DNA of 64,000 nt, from contig NZ_BCWW01000014.1 in the NCBI RefSeq assembly GCF_001894785.1, positions 1 to 64,000 on the forward strand. Direction: 5' to 3'. The DNA is from Rhodococcoides fascians NBRC 12155 = LMG 3623. GTDB taxonomy: Bacteria; Actinomycetota; Actinomycetes; Mycobacteriales; Mycobacteriaceae. This document shows, one piece after another, positions 59,661 to 64,000 of the stretch (positions within the stretch are counted from its first letter, which is position 1; each line of letters starts with the position of its first letter). The translations under genes and the position numbers were made by a program. Below the pieces are notes generated by a model. It worked only from the letters and a program-made list of their open reading frames with translations. It searched no databases and was not told the origin of the DNA.

Positions 59661-60200
59661 TCCGGCGAGAGCCTCTGTCGTAGCTGTCTTAAGAGCGTTA
59701 GCTCGCGCGCCTATAACAATATCCGGCCGATCGAGTGGATTATCCGCTGGGTTCCGAAGGTTTTCAATTTCACTCGAGTGAATGACGGTAGAGATGCGAT
59801 CGCATCTCCGATTTATTCGTTCACACTGGCGATCGATGTACTCGCTACTGGTGCCATTCTTAACTTCTTCCAGGCTGGTCAGAGTTATGTTGCTGCTATG
59901 CGCCATCGCAGGAGCTCCCGATTGAAAGCCCCTCTTGCTGAGAATTATTCCTCGATCAGCACCGATGTCAGACACAATGGCCGACAGCGTGGCAACCGTT
60001 GCTTTGGGAACACGGCGGTTCCAATATTTGCACTCAACTATCCAGAGGAATTCGACGCCGGCTCGATACCCGCGCACGGCAACGTCAACTGAATGTTTGC
60101 CACGCGCACCGTCCAAGCTGGCGTCAGTTTCTGCGATCAATCCTAATTCTCGGTAGTACGACGCGGTCGCTTCTTGATAGTCTTTCCATGCTGGCACCAT
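59643..60200 (-). CDS. Mrr-like restriction endonuclease-fold protein
   Basis: A 185-residue protein with a PD-(D/E)xK nuclease core. HSVDVAVRG holds the first aspartate and EFLWIVECKYWNRRV the E-x-K pair, followed by VATLSAIVSDIGADRGIILS, typical of Mrr_cat domains that cut modified or foreign DNA. The ATG at 60200 has GAGGGC upstream. It lies on the same strand as the CBASS genes, 109 bases behind the membrane effector. It may be a separate defence gene or an extra effector. The reading frame probably once continued (see 59509-59660). Confidence 0.75.
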   Translation of the reverse strand: MVPAWKDYQEATASYYRELGLIAETDASLDGARGKHSVDVAVRGYRAGVEFLWIVECKYWNRRVPKATVATLSAIVSDIGADRGIILSKRGFQSGAPAMAHSSNITLTSLEEVKNGTSSEYIDRQCERINRRCDRISTVIHSSEIENLRNPADNPLDRPDIVIGARANALKTATTEALAGRWPVA

Positions 60201-60309
60201 GCCCTCAGGTTATCGGCCGCTTCTGCAAGCCCGAGCAAACGGCATAAGCGCGTTGGTGACGACACGCTCGCCGCAGTTGTCCATCCCGACACAGACCTTC
60301 AGGGCAGCG

Positions 60310-60867
60310 CTACCTGAGCAGCCTCCACCACGACCCGATCGCAGCGAGATCCGTTGACATGGCTTTGACGAGTTCCGCCCGCCTGGCGTCCGAATCAGTT
60401 CGGACGTAAGCGACACCGAGGGGAACATCTCTTGGTCTCTTCAATGGTGGCATGGACCATGCTTCGGTCATCTTCGGACCTGCTTCGCGCACAGCAGTAC
60501 TTACAAAGAGGTCGTATGCCGCTGCGACTGCTGCTGGAGCATGTAGTTGGAGCAGTGCTTGGTGATGCGAAACTGCGGTTTTGCAGTCCGAGAGTGCGCC
60601 GGACAACGCAGACCAGTTGCTCGGGTCCTTCGTTTTGCGCCGGATCCGGTACGGGCCCTCGAGATACATCTCGACTGCTCCGAGAGCATCCGCGTACAGG
60701 TCAGCTCTTTCGCTCCTGCGCGCGATCTTACGTTGGATGACGTAGCCCACTACCGCAACGACTGCGGCAAGGGTCGCCGCGAGGAGGGTGGCGGCGAAAC
60801 CCGACCAGTCAGTCCCCGCTCCTGCACTTTGAACGCATTCCACCGCGTGAGCGGCGACCAATGTCAC
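60310..60867 (-). CDS. Single-TM protein, probable CBASS membrane effector
   Basis: A 185-residue protein from a GTG that overlaps the E2-like stop (GTGA). It has one strong TM helix (WSGFAATLLAATLAAVVAVV, residues ~19-44) followed by a basic stop-transfer QRKIARRSER, and a ~140-residue helical cytoplasmic domain without recognised motifs. By position it is the effector of the CD-NTase/E2 operon: membrane effectors of CBASS respond to a cyclic nucleotide by disrupting the inner membrane. Known TM effectors usually have two or four TM helices or a small beta-barrel sensor, so a one-TM form with a helical C-domain is not a familiar type. Confidence 0.75.
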   Translation of the reverse strand: MTLVAAHAVECVQSAGAGTDWSGFAATLLAATLAAVVAVVGYVIQRKIARRSERADLYADALGAVEMYLEGPYRIRRKTKDPSNWSALSGALSDCKTAVSHHQALLQLHAPAAVAAAYDLFVSTAVREAGPKMTEAWSMPPLKRPRDVPLGVAYVRTDSDARRAELVKAMSTDLAAIGSWWRLLR

Positions 60868-61511
60868 GCTGCCTCCCCGGCAAAACCGTGTTCCGCCTCG
60901 TCTCCCAGCCAGACGCCACCGCCGTCGCCTACTGTGGCTCGCCAATGCGCTTCGTACCCAAGGTGATCAACGATGAGATCGAGCAAATCCAGCAAACCCT
61001 TGTCAGCCGTCCAACGACGCTGTGGTGGATCGTCGGGGTAGTACAGACACAACGCATCGTCGACCGGCATCCGGTGCTTGGACGGCAAACCGCGTTGCGC
61101 CCAAACACGGGGGTAGTCCTGCGCGGGCAGATCGTAGGTGTCGTAGGACGGCTTTGCGTAGAACACGACCGAGGCGTCGATCAGATCGGTCGGCCCAACC
61201 ACATCCAGGGGCACGTGGTATTCCAGGGCATACGGGCCATCGATAACTTGCAGGCGGTGCCCAAACTCCCTGCGAGCAGCTGACTCAAGTTGGATTCGCC
61301 ATGCCGGGCACAATCCATACCAAGGGTCGGGCACTCCGAACGGCCCGTTCAGCTGAAACAGCGTTCTCCAGTCTGCAGGCCTGTAGTCCGGGTGTCCCGG
61401 CCGTAGCGCGGGTAACGGCGCATTCGGTGACATCATCCGCGTTTCGTTGTTGACCGGCAACGAGCGGGTCCCGACTCCGCGGCGCGACCGCCGAGCCTGG
61501 GACGAACTCAT
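60864..61511 (-). CDS. E2-like (ubiquitin-conjugating fold) CBASS protein
   Basis: A 215-residue protein of the prokaryotic E2 type. The N-terminal ~45 residues are basic and disordered. The fold then carries LEYHVPLDV, YPRVWAQRGLPSKHRM, the presumed active-site cysteine in LCLYYPDD (Cys155, after H146), a helical W..LLDLLDLIVDHLGYEAHWR segment and GVWLGDEAEHG. This order is typical of standalone E2 proteins in short type II CBASS operons, which act on the C-terminus of the CD-NTase. The ATG at 61511 overlaps the CD-NTase stop (ATGA). No E1- or JAB-domain gene is present. Confidence 0.72.
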   Translation of the reverse strand: MSSSQARRSRRGVGTRSLPVNNETRMMSPNAPLPALRPGHPDYRPADWRTLFQLNGPFGVPDPWYGLCPAWRIQLESAARREFGHRLQVIDGPYALEYHVPLDVVGPTDLIDASVVFYAKPSYDTYDLPAQDYPRVWAQRGLPSKHRMPVDDALCLYYPDDPPQRRWTADKGLLDLLDLIVDHLGYEAHWRATVGDGGGVWLGDEAEHGFAGEAA

Positions 61512-62587
61512 GGTGCCCAAGATCTGGTCGGCGTCCGGTTCCGAGTCTGCGGGCGGTCTCCCACGGTAACGCGAGACGTCCGCGCCGCTCTCATGTCTGC
61601 GGTTCTCTGAAGCTGCTGTGCCGTGACCGCCTTAATTTCCGGCGGCGGGAGCATGTCTTTGTCGTTGAAGAAACTCGCGAGGGCTTCCACTGCGAGCACG
61701 TGGTAACCGTCCCTTTCAAAGGAAATGGCGTCGGTGAGCTTGTCCCGTGCCTTGCTCAGCTTCGCGACTAGCTCGCTGCGGTCACCCGGGATGCTGATCG
61801 CGCCGGCTACATCTGCTGGGTCCGGTGTTTCTCTCCATGAGAGGTCGCCGATGGCTGACTCGAACCACGCGAGCATCCCGTCAAGCTGGTTCATCGACTC
61901 CGTGAGGCTTTCAAGGCCTAGGGCTTTGATGTTCCAACTGCAGAGCGGCTTCGAGTGTCTGCGCGCCCAGTGCTTGAGCAAGCGGACAGTGCGTGAGTAG
62001 TTGTACGCGCTGCTCTTGGCCGCATCCCTGACCAGGTCCGTGTGGGCCTCCGGGTCGGATCGGTCCCAGGTATCGTAGTGCGGGATCCACAGCCCCGACC
62101 CCGTCCAGCAGTCGAGCGCAACGATCACGTCAGCGCTGAAGTCCGAGACGTCAGGATCGACAGGGTCTCCGAACGACACGTACACCGAGCGCTTTCGGCC
62201 GCCCACGTAGATGCGTAGGTTGGGAAACTCCTCCTTGTGGGCCGTTCGGATTGCTACGGCTACTCGTTCCTGTAGCTCGGCCGGTCCCTTGCCGTACGGC
62301 CCGTAGGAGCCGTCGGAGTTGGGGACAACGATGCCGAGGTCGATGTCTGTGAGTGGAGTAAGCGCGTCGCCGTGGGCAATCGACCCGTTGACATACGTTC
62401 GGCTGTCCGTGCCGAACTCGGCCTTCAAAGTGGCGGCAAGCAAATCCCTGCGACGGCGCGCCTCGTCCAGTTCGTCATCATTGACCTGAATCCGCTGTCG
62501 CGCCTCCTTGAGGACCTGCAAGAGCGTCTTCTCGGAGTCCGACCGCGCCAGCGCGATCCCGTCGGTTTTCGGTGTGGACTGATACAT
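61508..62587 (-). CDS. CD-NTase (cGAS/DncV-like nucleotidyltransferase) of CBASS
   Basis: A 359-residue nucleotidyltransferase with the active-site signature GS (G68-S69) followed by DIDLGIVV (D81, D83) and a third acidic residue in FSADVIVALD (D153). The first helix-rich segment, the nucleotidyltransferase core and a C-terminal OAS-like helical domain (residues ~190-320) are all present. Such enzymes make cyclic oligonucleotides on phage infection. The ATG at 62587 has GGAGGAAG eight bases upstream. The C-terminus ends WAP and overlaps the E2-like gene; in E2-type CBASS this tail is where conjugation occurs. Confidence 0.85.
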   Translation of the reverse strand: MYQSTPKTDGIALARSDSEKTLLQVLKEARQRIQVNDDELDEARRRRDLLAATLKAEFGTDSRTYVNGSIAHGDALTPLTDIDLGIVVPNSDGSYGPYGKGPAELQERVAVAIRTAHKEEFPNLRIYVGGRKRSVYVSFGDPVDPDVSDFSADVIVALDCWTGSGLWIPHYDTWDRSDPEAHTDLVRDAAKSSAYNYSRTVRLLKHWARRHSKPLCSWNIKALGLESLTESMNQLDGMLAWFESAIGDLSWRETPDPADVAGAISIPGDRSELVAKLSKARDKLTDAISFERDGYHVLAVEALASFFNDKDMLPPPEIKAVTAQQLQRTADMRAARTSRVTVGDRPQTRNRTPTRSWAP

Positions 62588-63502
62588 ACTTCCTCCTACC
62601 GCAGGCGGCAGCAGGGGTACGCATATTTTGACGCGCACCGTACTCGGGGATAAGTTTGCCGAGAACCGCCAAGTTCAGCCTTTGACCCCGAGTCCCGCTG
62701 CCCCGGCAGATGTCGAATCGGGGTCATTGGTCTTTGATCGAACACTACACCTAGCGCCGACAGCGCAAGGCATAACAACATCTGGTGTTACACGATTGGC
62801 ATTTAGGTACCGGATACGAAACCTGCGTCCGTCGCCTCTTGCGGCCTGCCCTTGTCGCCAACAAGTTCCTCGCCTTCGCGTTCCGCATCCCTCCCTGTCA
62901 CGCGGTCCACTGCAACATCGTGGTTTGGACGGTGATGTGCGGCAGCCTGTTTGCCACAACAACAAGCGGGCTGCCGGCGCACTGAAAGCTGTGCGCAACC
63001 TGCGCTGAGTCGTTGATCGCCCAGGCTTCTCCGAGCTTGAATTTCACTACCACGGTGAAAATCTCTGGTCGTCATTTTGAACGAGCCATCGGCACCCACT
63101 CGTCAGAACTGAGGCGGAAAGCGTCGGAACACCGAGCCTCCGCTGCTTCGTGCGCCTGCACAGCAGTTTGTCGCGGCGACTACCTTTGCTCCACGTCTTA
63201 TTACGAACTCCGGTACCAATCACTCCGTTCTCGGCCAGAACCGCTCGCCCGAAAGGGATCCGTCAGGGATGGCATTGGCCGGCACGGCGCTGCTGGGTTC
63301 GGTGACCAGCATTGGCAAGCAGGGTCACCACTAACCTCAGTCGCTGTTCTGTCGCAGTGTTTGCGTCTAACAACCTCATCGCCGTCGTCTCAGAACGGCG
63401 CGGACCGTCAGGGTTGAGTGGGTAACGGCATTCTTTGGATTCGACCGACCAGGACGCCCGGAACCCCGCTACGGCCGCCACTTCGCATCTGTGCGGACGG
63501 TC
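62588..63502. promoter_or_regulatory. Non-coding gap between CBASS and relaxase genes
   Basis: This 915-base stretch has no gene that could be supported; frames on both strands lack ribosome sites and domain similarity. It must contain the CBASS promoter, since no gene lies upstream on that strand within reach except the relaxase, which ends at 63503. AT-richer sequence near 62,750-62,810 is the best promoter candidate. Composition is less biased than in the neighbouring genes, as expected for non-coding or decayed DNA. Confidence 0.5.
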
Positions 63503-64000
63503 TTAGATGAGCGGTCCGCGAGTCGGTCCCAGTCGTCGGGCGTGCTGTTGGCGCAGTTGTTCGCGACGCTCTGCTTTGCGCTCAACAGCGAGGCGGCGTT
63601 GTTCTGCCGCGCGTTGCTCTGCGGCCTCTCGTCGCGCCCGGTCCGTGTCGACGGCCGGATCGGGCGTCGCAGGTTGTGGAGCCGGTGCCGACTGCTGTCC
63701 GGGGCCTGCGTGGGCGGCCACCGACGCGGGTGCGGTGACTGTCTTGATGCGGGCGTTGACCTGATCCCACGCGCGGGCCGCTTCGCCGTGTTCGGGTCGA
63801 TCACCTATAAGCGTGCGGTCGGTGTCGATGCCGAATTGTTCTCGGTAGGCCCCAACTTGACCGGCGGTGATCTGCCAGCGCAGTCGGGCAGCGCCGGAGT
63901 CGGGAACTTCGCCGAGGTGGCGGGTCCAGGCGGGTTGTTCGTCGACGGCGCGCTGTCCGAGCTCGCGGGTGCGTTCGGCGATCTCGGTGTAGCGGCGGCG
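63503..64000 (-). CDS. MobF-type conjugative relaxase (TraA/TrwC-like), C-terminal part
   Basis: The last 165 codons of a large gene that enters from the right edge. The sequence includes RYTEIAERTRELG, PAWTRHLGEVPD, RLRWQITAGQVGAYREQFGI and a charged tail RREAAEQRAAEQRRLAVERK. The W-x2-x-x-AG-x-V-x-AYRE segment is typical of the C-terminal region of actinobacterial relaxase-helicases, after the helicase domain. The stop is TAA at 63503-63505. It is convergent in orientation with the transfer operon and shares the plus/minus split seen on rhodococcal plasmids. The catalytic relaxase domain lies outside the window. Confidence 0.82.
   Translation of the reverse strand, partial: RRRYTEIAERTRELGQRAVDEQPAWTRHLGEVPDSGAARLRWQITAGQVGAYREQFGIDTDRTLIGDRPEHGEAARAWDQVNARIKTVTAPASVAAHAGPGQQSAPAPQPATPDPAVDTDRARREAAEQRAAEQRRLAVERKAERREQLRQQHARRLGPTRGPLI

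Noticed and set aside
62628..63008. Open frame of 126 codons on the plus strand upstream of CBASS
   Set aside because: No ribosome site, atypical composition and no domain; it would also overlap the CD-NTase promoter.
1..64000. CRISPR arrays, tRNA or rRNA genes
   Set aside because: No regularly spaced repeats and no tRNA- or rRNA-like sequence were noticed on reading; none can be supported.

Overview
The window reads as part of a large conjugative plasmid from a mycolic-acid actinobacterium, most likely Rhodococcus or a close relative. The DNA is GC-rich. It carries two mycothiol-type formaldehyde dehydrogenases, a PadR/VanR-vanAB unit of rhodococcal type, a cutinase-like secreted esterase, and an actinobacterial type IV secretion locus (SCO6880-family protein, VirB4-like ATPase, coupling protein, DUF4913 protein, MobF relaxase). 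No rRNA, tRNA, CRISPR array or chromosomal housekeeping operon was seen.

Positions 1-40,000 hold accessory aromatic catabolism arranged as several O-demethylation or oxygenation modules. Module A (1-10,190, minus) is a tightly packed operon: flavin monooxygenase, SDR, cytochrome P450, two alpha/beta hydrolases, metallo-beta-lactamase hydrolase, FmdB zinc ribbon, PcpA/LinE-like ring-cleavage dioxygenase, PDR reductase, MDR oxidoreductase and a mycothiol-type alcohol dehydrogenase. Opposite it (10,537-16,855, plus) lie a carboxymuconolactone-decarboxylase-like protein, a 3-hydroxyisobutyrate-dehydrogenase-like enzyme, a GntR regulator, maleylacetate reductase, a second P450 and an MHS transporter. 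Together they suggest conversion of an alkoxylated phenol or benzoate to a hydroquinone, ring cleavage, and entry to beta-ketoadipate through maleylacetate. Module B (17,125-20,447) is vanR/vanAB plus an HtaA-domain protein. Module C (20,434-28,005) is a TetR-controlled operon of SDR, serine hydrolase, P450, PDR reductase and glutathione-independent formaldehyde dehydrogenase. A thiolase follows at 28,336. Module D (31,058-35,694) is a P450/ferredoxin/ferredoxin-reductase trio followed by a mycothiol-type dehydrogenase and an MBL-fold hydrolase. Modules A, C and D each contain a formaldehyde sink, which fits demethylation chemistry.

The joints are scarred: fragments of an NAD-glutamate dehydrogenase and of a possible partition protein near 30 kb, a 13-codon fdhA-like fossil at 33.8 kb, and a decayed IS256-family transposase at 35.8-37.2 kb. 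After it come an SDR, a GAF/PAS-like protein and a tandem-HTH regulator.

Positions 40,650-59,496 are the transfer locus, transcribed on the plus strand behind a hairpin-rich leader with a tryptophan-rich micro-ORF. It encodes envelope proteins, a ParA-like ATPase, a cutinase with a split catalytic triad, an M23/lytic transglycosylase/NlpC triple hydrolase, membrane subunits and the two P-loop ATPases. The relaxase enters from the right end on the minus strand (63,503 to the edge).

Between the secretion locus and the relaxase sits a minus-strand defence island (59,509-62,587): a CD-NTase, an E2-like protein and a one-TM protein in an overlapping operon (an E2-type CBASS with an unfamiliar effector), followed by an Mrr-like nuclease that appears frameshifted. 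This is the most interesting system in the window.
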